Positions 31,887 to 44,263 are shown, counted from the first letter of the stretch. The stretch: DNA of 64,000 nucleotides from Pictodentalium vernedei (GCA_031216915.1 CM062289.1:58656577-58720576), one strand, 5' to 3'. Translations and numbers: made by a program. Notes: generated from the sequence alone by a model not told the origin.

Positions 31887-33467
31887 CTACTCAAAGTTTG
31901 CTAAGCACCACATATGTGACACATCATTGTGAAATTTTCTTGTGACACATTTGCGATATTTTTGGTGGATATGATTGAGGAATGTATTGAGATGGTCTCC
32001 AGTGTTTACACTAGCTACAAGTATCTTGACAAGCAGACTTTCCGTAACAGTCATGGAAAGCATGTACCCCTTGATTTCCATGATGTTTTCGTGTACTGTC
32101 CACATGTACATGAGATGTGTAGGGTATTCAGTCTTCATTTCAACACAAACCCTTATGATTTAATGATTGAATATGGCGAATGCAAATGTCAGAAGACATT
32201 TGTCTGAAGCAGAAATGTGGTGGGCTGTAGGGATGATGGAACAAGGGGCTACCCATTGCCAGGTTGGTGAAGCCCTTTGTGTGCACCTAAGGTGATCACC
32301 AGAGCCTGGGCAAGATTTCAGCAGTATGGCACACCAGTCAGATGATATGGTGGTGGCAGAGACTGGGCAACATCTGCAGCTGAAGACCGGTTTTTGATCA
32401 TTCAGGCCCATAGGAACCGCTTTGATACAGCAACCTAGCTTCGCAGTGACCTTCAGAATGCATCCAGAGTAAATGTTTCGACGCAGACTATCCGGGCAAG
32501 GTTGCATGAAGGTGGTCCCTGATTGAGAAGACCATGCATTCGCATTCAGCTGTCCCAGAACCACGGCCAGGCACAATACGAATGGGCCATGGATCACGTT
32601 GGATGGACCAAAGAAGACTGACGACCTGTCCTTTTTACAGATGAGTCAAGGTACTGCCTAGACAACACAGATAAGCATTCTAGGGTATGGAGAAGACCAG
32701 GAGAGCGATTCCATGCAGCCAACATTGCTGAGCATGACCAATATGGTGGAGGGTCCATAATGGTCTGTGGTGGCATCAGCTGGGATGGACGTATAGAGCT
32801 CTGTGTCCTTGACAGTGGTACATTGACTGCATAGCGGTATATTGATGAGATCCTGGATGCCGACGCCAGATTGTACGCAGGTGCAGTGGGTGATAGATTC
32901 ATTCTGATGGACGATAATGCCCATCCTCATGTTGCCCATGCTGTCTGGGAGTACCGACAGAGGGAGAAGATTGAGCGTATGGACTGGCCAGCAAGATCCC
33001 CTGACTTCAATCCAATCGAACATGTCTGGAATGAATTGCAGCTTGCAATTTCAGTCCGTCCAGTCCAACCAAGAAGTGTCCAGGAGCTTGGTGCCATGCT
33101 GTGCCAAGAATGGAATAACATCCCACAAAGGACCATCTGGAACCTGATTGGGAGCATGAGAAGGTGTTGTCAAACTGTGATTTACAATAATGGGTTTCAT
33201 ACTCGATATTGAACCCATATCAGTTCGCTCCGTCAACTTTTTGGCAATGTGAAAAATTTCCTGTTTTACCAATAATATCCATTTTCCATGGTTATCGTAT
33301 TCAAAAGCTAAAAAATAATATCAAACACAAACAAAATCTCAATTTCTGTGCTTTAATCATTAAAGATATAATTAAATATAAAATATATACACTTTTCATA
33401 ACAATATTTCAACTAAAACGTAAAACAGGTAGTGGGATATACTTGGTGCTTAGCAGACTTTGAGTAG
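31887..33467 (+). mobile_element. Tc1/mariner element, 1.58 kb
   Basis: CTACTCAAAGTTTGCTAAGC at left and its near complement at right (GCTTAGCAGACTTTGAGTAG), flanked by TA. Length and TA duplication are standard for Tc1/mariner. It contains a decayed DD34E transposase gene. Confidence 0.9.
32173..33212 (+). pseudogene. Tc1-type transposase (DD34E), inactivated
   Basis: Transposase of the surrounding element, which would cut and paste it at TA sites. From the ATG at 32173 the sequence can be followed across frames: an N-terminal helix-turn-helix region (RRHLSEAEMWWAVGMMEQGA), the first catalytic Asp in FTDESRYC, the second in LMDDNAHPHVAHAVW, and the Glu in SPDFNPIEHVWNEL. The last two are separated by exactly 34 residues. 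Several frameshifts and stops, including TAG and TGA codons in the middle, break the frame; only the C-terminal 114 codons (32871-33212) are open. Length of about 345 codons would be normal for the family. Not functional. Confidence 0.9.
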
Positions 33468-33739
33468 TATATATGCTCAACCCACAGTACAGTCCTGACG
33501 TCCAGCAGGACATATTTTGTTTCGTTAAGACAGAAAGCTCTTGGTATTTTTTTTTTGTGCAGGTGCTCAGCTGTATCTATCTTGTAGATTGCTCTGTAAT
33601 TTATATCACTCTAAGAATAATTGCCCATGTGATTTAATGTAACTGTCCCCATATATTAAATAAATTTATATTGCTTAATTTTAAGCCTTTCAGAATATTT
33701 CTTTTTGTATAAGCATTTTTTAGTTTAATTTTTGAGCTG
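33468..33739. other. Short AT-rich spacer
   Basis: No gene or repeat family recognised. Confidence 0.4.
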
Positions 33740-34590
33740 CAGGCCTGGCCGTTTGAAAAATGCAGGCGAGCTACTACCGCCTGCCTTAAATCACACCAGG
33801 CGGGCGATAATGGTGGCCCTTAATTCACCCCTGGGAGCCATCAATCAAGAACGCCCTATCACTTTTAACTTATTCAAGTTCAGTGACGCCTGGAACAAAA
33901 AATGCAGGCGTGTGAAAGTCAAACTCGCAGTTTCCATTTCAAATTCTTTACTTTATTTTGGATTTTCCCAATGTTAATTGTAATTGGAAATTAATAATTA
34001 GACTACAATTTTATAATTTTCCCTGTCATTTATTCAAAGCTCACAGGTATGATTTAAAAAATGGCGTGATATTGTTCAAAATGTATAGAACATTGAAAAA
34101 CAAAAGTCCTCAAATACTGTTCCATTTGAAAATAAGTTCCGGTCAATGCGCTGCAGTGTGCATTGATTCCCAAGTGATAAACTTCAAAGTGGAACTTTTT
34201 TTTCAGTGAATCGATAAGAGGTTATGAAAGGAGCAATACTGTACTTTTTGGAGAAAAAAAATCACCATCAAAATAAGTTCCGGAAAGCATACTGCATTAT
34301 TCAGAGAATGACTGAGGTTCAATGACAAGCGGACCTTTTTGTTATGTCAGTGAATGATAACAGGGCGGATGTGCTAATATTGTTTGGGAAAGTACTTCGA
34401 CCAAAACTTATTTCATAATAAGCCGAGTGTTACCAATAATAACATATGCTGTTGGTTTTTTTAACAAATTTTATAATTTTAATCGCCCGCGCAAATTGAC
34501 GTTAGGCGGGCAAAATATGCCCGCCTTATTTTGAATCCAGACGGACAGAGGCAGGCGGGAGCGATCACCCACCTCAAATGGCCAGGCCTG
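33740..34590. mobile_element. O element with CAGGCCTGGCC ends
   Basis: Ends CAGGCCTGGCCGTTTGA and TCAAATGGCCAGGCCTG are inverted (16/17), with GGCGGGC motifs subterminal on both sides. Similar ends occur in the R element at 25.7 kb. No target duplication was found. It lies in the intron just below the exon at 34654. Confidence 0.65.
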
Positions 34591-34653
34591 AAGGTGGGGT
34601 AATTCATCTTTGTAGAGATTGTTCCAAAACCCTGACTCTCCCTCTCTCTTTAC

Positions 34654-34872
34654 CCTGTAGGACATTGTTGATTTTGGGTAGAGAGGCACATCACAATATT
34701 GGTGCTTTTTCCATCTGATGACCTTGACCGTAAATCGTAATAAACCTTCAATGTAAGCAAAGTCGACAGTTTTGGAATTTACCCCACGCAGCTGTTGCTG
34801 CATTTTGAAGAATTCTGATGTCCTAGCTTTGTGCTCGGATATCTGAAGCACATTTGGCCCCAAGTTGCTTGC
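34654..34872 (-). CDS. Candidate host exon, 73 codons, phase 0-0
   Basis: The exon has an acceptor (AATATTTCAG then GCAAGCAAC) and donor (CTACAGG then GTAAAGAG) exactly on codon boundaries, 219 bp apart. The translation is balanced and protein-like: start ASNLGPNVLQISEHKARTSE, middle VDFAYIEGLLRFTVKVIRWK, end YCDVPLYPKSTMSYR. I do not recognise the family; there is no signal peptide or membrane segment, and only one cysteine. The reading frame runs past the donor into intron by chance. The flanks contain MITE-type elements, so neighbouring exons are probably several kb away. Confidence 0.6.
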
Positions 34873-34878
34873 CTGAAA

Positions 34879-35556
34879 TATTATTTTATTATCTGGTACG
34901 AAATACTGTAGCAGACCTCCAGGAACAATTGTGGACCGCTATCAACTCTGCGAGTTGAGTTCATATATTTGTTGTATTCTATACATCTCAACCTTTATTT
35001 TGATGTATAATTTGTGTATATTTAATTCGATTATGGAATATCAAGAGGTGGGAAATTCAAAGGAAACAAATTTCCCTTACTATAATATAGCCAAGCACCT
35101 TAATATATTAAATATTTCTTTCGGTTGAACAGGGTGAATAAGAAGGAAATTGTATTCCTTCGGGTGTTCTCAAACATTTGTGCGCTCGGAGTCGCACGGA
35201 GTCGCACGGGCGTAACCATCCAATTTATCAATTGGATTGTTTGACGAATTGAAGTCATTTCAGGTGCTAGCGCAGTGGAGTGCACTGGATACTAATTAAT
35301 TTTTATCATTATTTTAGTGGAGACAAATTGTATTGATGTCGGCTCTTTTTTGGCATTGTTGTACTGTAAGAAATATTAGTCATTCGTTTTGTGTATTTTG
35401 GAAATGTGTAGAATGCGTAATAAAGCACGACACTGTGTAGCACCTACCATTGCAACAAGGGAGTTGTTATATTTATGGGCGCATAAATGTTTGAGGGTGG
35501 TCCGAAGGAAATATATATCATACTGCCTCTCTCCCCATAATATACTGGCAGTTGTA
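34879..35556. other. Stretch without recognisable gene
   Basis: Probably intron of the gene carrying the exon at 34654. No repeat family recognised. Confidence 0.35.
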
Positions 35557-36496
35557 CTAAATACAGCAAGTCCTTAATAAGTCCCCAAGTCCCGAAGTCC
35601 CCTCGGATACTAAATACAGCAAGTTTAGAGAAATTAGAGACTTTATCATAGAACTGCATGTTGACTATTTATTTTTGTTTTTATTTGTTTGTTTTTTTCA
35701 AATTTACAAGCATTTACAGTAAATGCTTGACAATCTTTTGTTTTGAACAGCAGTTCCAAGTTGCGTGTGTGTAAAATAAAAGTACAACTTTTAAAAGAGA
35801 TGCTTTTGAAATGCTATCTGAAAATGTTTTTTTGATACTTACTTGTTTTATTTTTTTTTATTTCATTTTCGTTTGTTTATTTTATCATGTTTAAAGAAGG
35901 TCCGCCGACTTGAGCACTGTAATATTTTACCTGTTCAAAACAAGCTAGTGCTTTAGTTCTGTCCGGCTTTCATCCACAATTAAATCTCTCTAGTTCCGAC
36001 CCTGGTTGCTGAAAGTGCAGAGAAATAAATGAATAAATAGTTTAAGCAAACCTAGTCGACGCAAGTCGTAATGGGTGAAACAAACGTAAACACTGAATAG
36101 CAAGCTTGCTTTAATTTCATCATGTTTTGTGAATCAAATCCTGTTAAATCTAGAAAATAATTTATGAAAATCATTATTGAGAAGCATGCTTTGAAAATTA
36201 CAATTTCAGTAAATAATGTAATAAATAATTATAAACAACGAAACTGCCAACCTGAATTTCCGAAGTGTTTGTTTATAAACAGTCAAAAAAGTTCCGAATT
36301 TATCTTTATTGATGAAAATGCTTGATATATACTTAATAATTGCACATAATAAACAAATTTGACAGTCATTTGCAAATTCATGTCTGAGGTTAAATTTTGT
36401 GAGTGCTTTACATGATAAATGACGTGTTTGAAAGGGATTTGCTGAAATTAGTACATGAGGGGACTTAACAACTTATTAGGGACTTGCTGTATTTAG
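35557..36496. mobile_element. K element, TA-flanked inverted ends
   Basis: CTAAATACAGCAAGTCC at left and GGACTTGCTGTATTTAG at right are exact complements, flanked by TA. A second internal copy of ACTAAATACAGCAAGT lies at 35605. There is no ORF of note; 940 bp, probably a non-autonomous Tc1/mariner-like element. Confidence 0.75.
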
Positions 36497-38136
36497 TATG
36501 ACCCTATACTGGCAACTCTTCCACTGCCCAAACACAAACTGAGATAGGCCACAGAAGCCTGGCAATGCTTTCGTTTGAAAGTGCCAGTACGGGAATGGGT
36601 CGACTCGCCACTGGGTCAAATTGCCACGGGTAAAGTCGCCATGGGTCAACTCGTCACAAAAAAAAATAATATAAGGCATGTTTCTGACACAATGTGAGTT
36701 TATTCGTGATCCAAACATTCGACATTTAATCACATAATCATTGGTCAGTAGGTGTGACTCATGTGTGGCTTTAGGTGTGTGTGAGTATGTGTGCGTGTGT
36801 ACTGGACACACGCATGGTATAGTAGGCCATGGCTTTCCGATTGGAAACCCTTGTGACCCTTTTTGGGGGGTTGTGAATTATTTGGATGTGTGATTCCGGA
36901 TGGACGTTGGTAAAGGAGGAAAAATGAAAGGAAAGTCAAATTCTCGGTCGCAGTTTGTTGGTGCTTCTCTGGTTCTACTTCTACCATTTTGCGGCCACTG
37001 TCATCAAGTTGACTATTCCGCCACTACGTGGGTTGCACTTGTCTCGGAGTGCTCGTTGACCTTCCCTGGCAAGTATCATCGGCCTCGTCGGCCAACGACA
37101 AGTGTTGTAGTTATATTGAACCATCTTTGACAAGTATAAGCTGTCTCCGTGTTTTGGAGATATATATTCAGTTGGCAAGTTTGACCAGAGGCTCTACATT
37201 TTTGAAAATTCATAACGGTTATTGGGTAGAGTTTTAAATAAAAAAGAAAAATATACTGAGGAGACAGATCGAACGGTGTGTCGCAAGCCTATCTCTGAAC
37301 ACCAGCTAGCCTACTATTAGGGTTTTGGGTTGCTCAGTGGTGGTATAAAAAACAAGAAACCAAAACGTTTAGGTTGGGAGAGTATGAAGAGGTAACTAAA
37401 AACTGTATCATGTCGTGTATGCTGCCCATATGAACACAGAAATTGAGACCCCACTAATTACACTACGAGGTGGGGTCTCAAAACCCCACCATGTGACTTC
37501 AGTTTGTCTATAATTAACTTGTGTTTTTTGCAAGTGCGGTAATCAGGTTTATTCTTCCACCAAAAATAGTTTCAGTTCATTGTTGTTAAGTGATTGTTTG
37601 GAATTGCACTTAAGCATAAACTGAATACGTATGCTCCATACATGTTTCATGATAATAAAAAGCATTAATATGGCAAAAAACGATCAAAATATGGAGTTTG
37701 AATCGTGTTTTTATCTCGCATGAATATGTCAAACTGTGTGATGGGATATTCGGTTGACGTCGGTTTATCGTTTGATCTCTCAGTCACCGGCTCTCAATTA
37801 GATCAAATTGTTTCACAGTCAGTGAAAAATTACTTTTACTTTTACTTGAAATATTAAAAAGATAGTTCAATATTTGAAAAAGTTATTAAAAGCTATTGCG
37901 ATTCCGAATGTTGTTCAACAAAATCGATTCAGAACTCGAGGAATTACGAAAAAATAAATATTATACCGTACTGAAATCGTGGATGTGATTTGAAAAAATT
38001 ATAACTTGACGAGCACAATATCTGGACATTCCAACGACGGTCTTTTACCTAACTGTAGCTATTGACGGAGAAGAATCATGTTACCGGAACTGAATTTTGA
38101 ATAAATTGTGAGTTGGGGAGGAAGGGAATCCGATTT
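36497..38136. other. Mostly single-copy-looking stretch up to the gap
   Basis: At 36598-36655 four imperfect 15-bp repeats of the type GGGTCAACTCGCCA occur. 36820-37200 is visibly more GC-rich than its surroundings and has a minus-strand ATG in good context (about 36985, reading MVEVEPEKHQQTATENLTF) and a plus-strand ORF of 76 codons (36900-37130); neither has further support. 37459-37490 is a small hairpin (GAGACCCCACTAATTAC). Otherwise nothing. Confidence 0.35.
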
Positions 38137-38236
38137 NNNNNNNNNNNNNNNNNNNNNNNNNNNNNNNNNNNNNNNNNNNNNNNNNNNNNNNNNNNNNNNN
38201 NNNNNNNNNNNNNNNNNNNNNNNNNNNNNNNNNNNN
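38137..38236. other. Assembly gap (100 N)
   Basis: Exactly 100 N, the usual placeholder for a scaffold gap of unknown length. Confidence 0.98.
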
Positions 38237-39037
38237 TAGACATGGAAGTGCTCATTTACATGAAGGGTCTACCATAAAATGGCGAAAAGAAAGACAGTGG
38301 GGCAAATAGGGACACTCACAGTTCGCCGAGGGAACGGCACCGTGGTACCAACTCATCTCAACTCGCCTGTCTTTTGTTTCTGTTTCTGCCTTTTAACGGC
38401 TACAGATTGTTGGGATTTAAACAGAAAAAAAATCTCCACGGTGCACTTTTTTCCCTCACACCGCCAGAATCACATTTCAAAACTGCAGTTGAGAAACGAG
38501 TCAAACCCAGAGTCCAGGTTGATTTAATAAATAGATTTTCGGTGGGTAAACTTACCAAATGCATAAATAATATTTAGGTAGGCTAGTCTGGGGTGGACAA
38601 CAGAATGCGTACACAGTTTTCGTACCAGTCAAAGAAAACATCGACTCTGGGTTAGCGATTTGTTTTATTTCAAGCATTTTCAATTTATTTATATTTTCTT
38701 CATGTGACAAAATATCGAGAGAATATAACCACGTGTGAATTATTTTGTGAATTGCGAGTTGACAGAAGCACATACTCTTATTATTATTACATACACAAAG
38801 CGTCACGGTTGAACACCGGGTCACAACAATACCCATGTATAAATCCTTTGTTTTCTCAAATTTAATTAACTACTGTTTTCACGGAACAAAGATTTGATCT
38901 TCATAATCCTTTTCATGCCACGCCACGGTGTTAAAAAATCAACACCGTGTGACACCGGCTGAAAAATGCGATTTTCACTCAGCACGGGGGCGGGTGATTG
39001 GGACGTAATACACTTGGCATGTACTGTATGAAATAAT
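38237..39037. other. Stretch without recognisable gene
   Basis: No gene is seen. ORFs on both strands (for example 38279-38527) lack domains or splice support. Confidence 0.35.
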
Positions 39038-39414
39038 TGTTTATTCAGCAATAATCCTAATCTTTTCACAGGGGTCTTATAAAAACATCTCAATCTTTAA
39101 TGAGTTAGCAATTGAAACCCAATTAAGAGCTTTTAATACTTTTAATTATGTTAGTGTAACCACAATGGATTTTCCAATTCCAGAACAGGTAAAAAGTTTT
39201 TGTCATGGTTTCAGTCTTCAAAGGGGCGGTCTCTCAAGACAGGTCTATTATGGCATAATTATACAAGTTGGTACCAGGTCACTGTGGTCTCTCAAGACAG
39301 GTGGTCTCCCATAGCAGGTCCATTATAGAGTAAAACCAATCGGTGCCTGGCAGATGTGGTCTCTCAAGACAGGTGGTCTCTCAAGACAGTGGTCTCTCAA
39401 AACAGGTTTTACTG
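39038..39414 (-). mobile_element. L-family MITE copy 1, half element
   Basis: The right end GGTTTTACTG followed by TA matches L copy 2, as do the tandem GGTCTCTCAAGACAG units and the inner sequence ATGGATTTTCCAATTCC. The other half beyond about 39038 is missing. Confidence 0.75.
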
Positions 39415-39498
39415 TACCCAGAGAGAACCACCAAGCAATGGAGATTACTTGTCTGACTTTGTAACAAAGTATCATGACATAGCTGGGATAGCATTGGT

Positions 39499-39748
39499 TT
39501 AACCCTTTACACAACGTAACGGCCAAAGCCGGCCAGCGCTATTCACAAAAATCGCCAATTAATTTTAATTATTTTCATTTTGTTTGTCTCAGAAAGACGT
39601 TATGACCCCTCTTTGGATGAGCTCGTGGAGCTTGTTCCAATGAGGGGTCATAAGCGATGTTTTTGAGGCAAAAAATGAAAAAAAAAATAGTTATTCAAGA
39701 ATTTTGTTTGCAAGTGTTGTCTGCTTTTCATGTTAGGTAAAGGATTAA
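39499..39748. mobile_element. P'-family piggyBac-type MITE
   Basis: TTAA-CCCTTTACACAACG at left and TTAGGTAAAGGA-TTAA at right. The interior matches the subfamily at 28.6 and 57.9 kb (GGCCAAAGCCGGCCAGCGCT), with the central palindrome partly eroded. Confidence 0.8.
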
Positions 39749-39937
39749 GGGCCTGGATGGGTACCCTGAATTCCCACCAGCCCACAGCCTTTAAATGTCC
39801 AGTGGCTTAGCAGTGATTTCTAGTCATGTCTTTGCTAGAAACCACTGCGTACCTAATTTGTCTGTTGTCAGCAGAACTCCTCATGATGGTATGTTAAGGG
39901 CACCTGTTCTGAGGTTGTAAAAGTCTGAAGTAGCTCT

Positions 39938-40902
39938 TTAACTGGTTGAGGGTTACTTTTTTTTTTTGGTGGTCCGATTTGTTCAACAAAATTTGTCATA
40001 TTACATTTAGGCTAAAAAAAAATAATGTTTTGATTCTCAGGCCCTCCCTCGTTGGATCTGAACCTCCTCATTAGACATTTTTATTAAGTGATGTTTTTTA
40101 AAGAATTTGTGAAAACTTGGAATGGTCATTTTTTCACATTTCTCGACATATAATTATTTAGCTGTGTTTGCAGTAAATTGGTTTTTCTTGTTGCAGTTTA
40201 TGGGAGAGTGCCCAGAGGCAAATTCTGATATACTGGATCATGATTTAATTATTTATTTATTTGCTGGTGTTTAAGGTCATATATTTCTGCACAATGGCTA
40301 ATACTGGCCACAACACCGATATAAACTCAACTTTAACCAATCATTTAGAGCCATGTTTCCCATTTTAAAGGACTCCTTCCCCAAGCATTGGTTACTGGGG
40401 CCTATTCTAATGGATCATGATGCTTGACAGATCTATACCGCTAAAAAGAACAATAAAATACAAATCCTTTTAGCTGTTGTTACGGCAGTTGGTTACAAAA
40501 GGTATACTATAATTATACTAAAATACAACCTTTTCTCTTTTTCAAGTGGAAAGACAGCAAAAAGATTTACTGAGTATACTCAACCCTTTACACGAAAAAA
40601 AAAAAAATAAAAAATAAAAATAAAATCCTCCCTCCCTCACTGATTTGAAAAAAAAATTGCCTGAGAATCAATTCATTTTTTTTATTTGGCCTTATATAAA
40701 CAAATTAAAATATTATTTGCATGTGACTGAATATGAAAAATGAGTAAGGCAAATGTTGGCGTTTCCTCTGGTACCCTTATTTTTTTGAAAGCCCGGACAG
40801 TGGCTTCAAGCTCTCAACCAGTCAAAGGAAAAGGCAAGTCTACCATTGATGTGCTGTATGCCTTAGCACACAGCACCACCCTGCCCCTACTTGGGTGGTT
40901 AG
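39938..40902. mobile_element. F-family MITE (copy) with a broken SINE
   Basis: TTAACTGGTTGAGGG opens at 39938 and half of the F centre (TTTATGGGAGAGTGCC) is at about 40199. A SINE tail and part of its body (40241-40312, minus) follows; a further SINE body piece is at 40845-40902. CTCTCAACCAGTCAA at 40811 resembles an F right end. C-like AGGCCCTCCCTC fragments occur at about 40041 and 40620. Heavily rearranged, order of events unclear. Confidence 0.5.
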
Positions 40903-41221
40903 ATCTTACCCAAAGATAATACTAGTGGAGAAAACGATTTGCATGAATTTGACAAAGTAAAAGCTGAAAATAGGAAACAAATGAAAGAGTAATTTTCAAT
41001 TTAAAACCATTTAAAATGTATAGTTCAGTTGTGTAACAGTTTGTCTTTTATTATTATTTTTACCACTTTTTATTGCTCTGCTGCATCACACAGTTACCCA
41101 TAATCTGTCATCATTGAACAGACATCATATTTACAGCTTCCTCAAAACTGCTTAACTACACTTGATAATAAAATTTTTTGCTGTACTGGAATTTAAATCA
41201 TTTCCATGTTCCCACCCTTTA
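40903..41221. other. Short stretch without gene
   Basis: No feature recognised. Confidence 0.4.
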
Positions 41222-42302
41222 TTAACTGGTTGAGTGCTGGAAGCCTCTATCTTGGCTATATTGAAAATGGCTGAAAGCCCCTTTAGTGTTGTTTCCTCAG
41301 GAATAGAAAATAAAAAGTTTATATATATACGGTCAGTCAGTACGCGTATCTCGATCAATTTTATAATTCACATTCAATAATTAGGATCAGCGTGACGCTA
41401 AATTTTACGTACCCATGACGCGATATACATTGGTACGGCACTTAACGTAACGGAATAAGAATTAGTCAAAAATGAAAACTGCTTAGAAGGAAGTAAACTT
41501 CCGAGCGTGACGGCAAATTGACGAAGTTATATAAAATATTTGAGGAAGTGTATAGAATAAACGTATAGTGTTTTCAAGTATAAACTTTATTCTATGAGTA
41601 GGATTAAGAATGAAACCGACGAGCCTCTGGCAAGTTGGTTTCATTCTTAATCCCACGAGTAGAATAAATTTTTTACTTGAAAACAATATGCATTTATTTT
41701 GTTTATCCCATAAATCTTTTACAAGGCAGTCACGGCGAAATCATGCTGTTACGTGCATCAAAACACTGCGAGAAGTGAGAAGCACATAGGTCCAATTCGA
41801 TGACAAGAATTATTAACAAAAATAAAAAAGGCGCAGTGATACATTTCTGTATAAAAATAACTTCCCTTACAAACTTGAGCTAAACTTGCAAAATCCTTTA
41901 TAAAATGAACAATGTGTAGTGTTTTCTTCTGGCATTGTGTTAAACTTTCAAAAAGGTTTAAAAAAAACAACAATTGAACTGGTAATTATACTACACAAAT
42001 GCGGTAGAGGTCACAGGTCAACAAGTCCGTCTCTACTGTAGGAATAAATTCTTTCAGTGTTAAACCTATGGGGAAAATTTATCACCCCACAAGGTGAATA
42101 ACGCAAACATTTATCCAAGGCTTTTATTGTTCGAATAAACAGACATTTATGGGATAAAAAACTGTTTTGCTACAATATATTGGAGAGTGCCAACAAAATT
42201 ATTTATGAACTAAATTTTCTAAACTAAGGCTATCCTTGCTGGTAGCCTGATATTATTGAAAAAATTAGCAAGTTGACTATAATTTAGCACCCTGCCAGTT
42301 AA
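41222..42302. mobile_element. F-family element, 1.08-kb copy
   Basis: TTAACTGGTTGAGTGCTGGA at left and TTTAGCACCCTGCCAGTTAA at right. It contains a hairpin at 41570-41684 (~45-bp arms with AGGATTAAGAATGAAAC) and, near the right end, ACTAAGGCTATCCTTGCTGG, which is shared with the F copy at 43.2-44.5 kb. No transposase. Confidence 0.7.
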
Positions 42303-42387
42303 ATTAATTCTTAACCTTCTCATTTGTTTTTAAAAAAAAAAATCATCAAATGTAATCATGACTTCATGGAAGCAGCTATGACTAGAT

Positions 42388-42602
42388 TTAACCCTTTACC
42401 CAACAAATCGGCCGCATCCACCCGTGTAATATGCAAATTCAGCAGTTGAAAAAATATTATTTTTCAAAAAATTTCAACAAAACAATATCATGTAAACCCT
42501 CATTGGAACGAGCTTGGTTTTGTTGAAATTTTTTGAAAAATTTTAAAAAATGATATTTAAAATAATAAATTTTGATATCGTCTGCATTGGGTAAAGGGTT
42601 AA
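42388..42602. mobile_element. piggyBac-type MITE (P family)
   Basis: TTAA-CCCTTTACCCAACA at left and TTGGGTAAAGGG-TTAA at right. One arm of the central palindrome is deleted (CATTGGAACGAGCTTGG remains). Confidence 0.85.
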
Positions 42603-42847
42603 TGAAAAATTCATGAAAATACAACTCAAAAATCACTGATCAAAAGGTTGGTTAAATGAGGCTAAGTTATACTTGTTCTTGTGGCAAGAGATTTGCAATC
42701 CTATTGCTGCCTCTGAACAGGGGTGCCAGAGGCACAAAGCCTGGGTGAGGCACAAAGCCTGGGTGAGGATGCTTTCTTTCACTACCAAGTCCAGAGAAAT
42801 CATGAAATTGATAGATGAAAATTGAAAAACTATGGAAAAGTTGAATA

Positions 42848-43210
42848 TTTATTATTTATTTATTTATTGGTGTTTAAGGTCACATATTTCTGCACAATGG
42901 CTAATCATGACCATGACAGTTTTACGGGTGGAGGAAGCCAGAGTTCCCAGAGAGAACCACCGAGTAATGGCGAGCAACTGTCAGCTCCCCAACATACCAA
43001 CTCCACACAAGCAGGGTTAGCATTGGTTGAAGACAGGTGCATCATCGACGTGCAGTACACCTTAGTACACAATGCCACCGTGCCCCCACGTGGGCAATGG
43101 GGGTGAAGTGTCTTGCCCAAGGACACAACACGGTTGCCGCAGGTGGGGTTCGAACTGAGGACCTCTCGGCTTGCAGCCTGCACCTCTACCTACTGAGCCA
43201 CCGCGCCCCC
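42848..43210 (-). mobile_element. SINE S2, full-length, tRNA-headed
   Basis: Minus-strand SINE with a tRNA-like head (A box in GGTGGCTCAGTAGGTAGAG, B box close to GGTTCGAACCC), the body with GGGCAAGACACTTCACCCC, and a (TTTA)n tail. GGAAAAGTTGAATA flanks both sides (42834-42847 and 43211-43224). Transcription would be by RNA polymerase III. Confidence 0.92.
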
Positions 43211-43313
43211 GGAAAAGTTGAATAGAAATAGAATTAACTGGTTGAGTGCTAGAAGCCACTATCATGGCTCTATTGAAACGTGCCTTTAGTGGATTTACAT
43301 TGTATGCATTAGG

Positions 43314-43573
43314 TTAACCCTTTGTACACTGGTGGTATCTTCGATACCAGTTCAGTGGCAGAAATTGGAAGAGTCCATATCCATTATTTGGGGGTAGAGC
43401 AACTAATATTTTCAACGTGCAGCCTAAAGGCTGCATCTTGAAAATATTAATTGTCCTACCACACACGTTCACTTAGTAGCCATCCTACTTAATGAAATTA
43501 TGACGTATCGTGTTCCTGGACCAGAAAAGCAGCCTCTCATGTTGAAACAGTTAATAATAATAATAATGCATTG
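43314..43573. mobile_element. Left end of another TTAA-CCCTTT element
   Basis: TTAA-CCCTTTGTACACTGG marks a piggyBac-like left end without its own right end. It contains a palindrome at 43396-43461 (ACTAATATTTTCAACGTGCA and complement). Confidence 0.5.
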
Positions 43574-44263
43574 TTAACCCTTTCGTGCCTCATAGGCACT
43601 TGCCATGCCGGCGGTAAACTGACACTACAAACCCATCGGCGCGCTGATAACATAGTAATGCATCTACTCTCACCTCAGTCCACATGTGCTATCTCTGTCA
43701 CTCCACAGAAGTAATTTTCATGCCCAAATTAATTTAGAGTTATTTCCCTTTAGTTGCTTGGCTACAGTTTTAGCGTAAATTGCACAGAATCATTGTAATT
43801 CCATGGACGAATATCGCTCTAATGATAGTGACGTGGAACAGGATTCTGCGGTACAGTCTGGCTCAAATCAAGCTGACACACATGACACTACTATGAGTGC
43901 TGGACATTCAGATGATGTTGCCAGTAATAATCCAGATGACGGAGAGTCCTTCAACGTCTGGAATAGGACTGGCCAGTGGGAGGGGACGTGGCAGAAAAAG
44001 AAGTGCTGGTCAGGGACATGGCAGAATACGAGGGAGCTGGCGTGGTCGTGGAATTGGTCCAATTTTTTCAATGGGAAAAATGTACAGATTTTGTTCCACA
44101 AGATATCCCATGCTCTGAAGCTGGAAAGATAAATCTTGACTTACCTGACAATCCAAATGAATGGGACTTTTTACACCTTTATCTAATGGACGAGGTGATC
44201 CCGAAATTAACCCCAATATCCTAAGTCTGGGGGGCCGGTTTGGCTAAGTTGCGAAAGGGTTAA
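43574..44263 (+). mobile_element. Internally deleted piggyBac element
   Basis: TTAA-CCCTTTCGTGCC at left and GCGAAAGGG-TTAA at right. It retains the first part of a piggyBac-type transposase gene and then ends, so it is a deletion derivative. The outer context is the F element. Confidence 0.8.
43803..44224 (+). pseudogene. piggyBac transposase N-terminal remnant
   Basis: The ATG at 43803 starts MDEYRSNDSDVEQDSAVQSG, the acidic N-terminus common in piggyBac transposases and PGBD proteins. The frame then shifts: 43976-44224 reads on in another frame as FQWEKCTDFVPQDIPCSEAG and NEWDFLHLYLMDEVIPKL, which resembles the conserved start of the DDE_Tnp_1_7 domain. The three catalytic Asp residues, insertion domain and C-terminal Cys-rich domain are absent. 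A full-length transposase has about 550-650 residues; only about 140 codons are left. In life it excises and inserts at TTAA. Not functional. Confidence 0.75.

Noticed and set aside
36820-37200. Promoter or first exon in a GC-richer patch
   Set aside because: Only a start codon in good context and mild GC enrichment; no TATA box, splice donor or domain was convincing.
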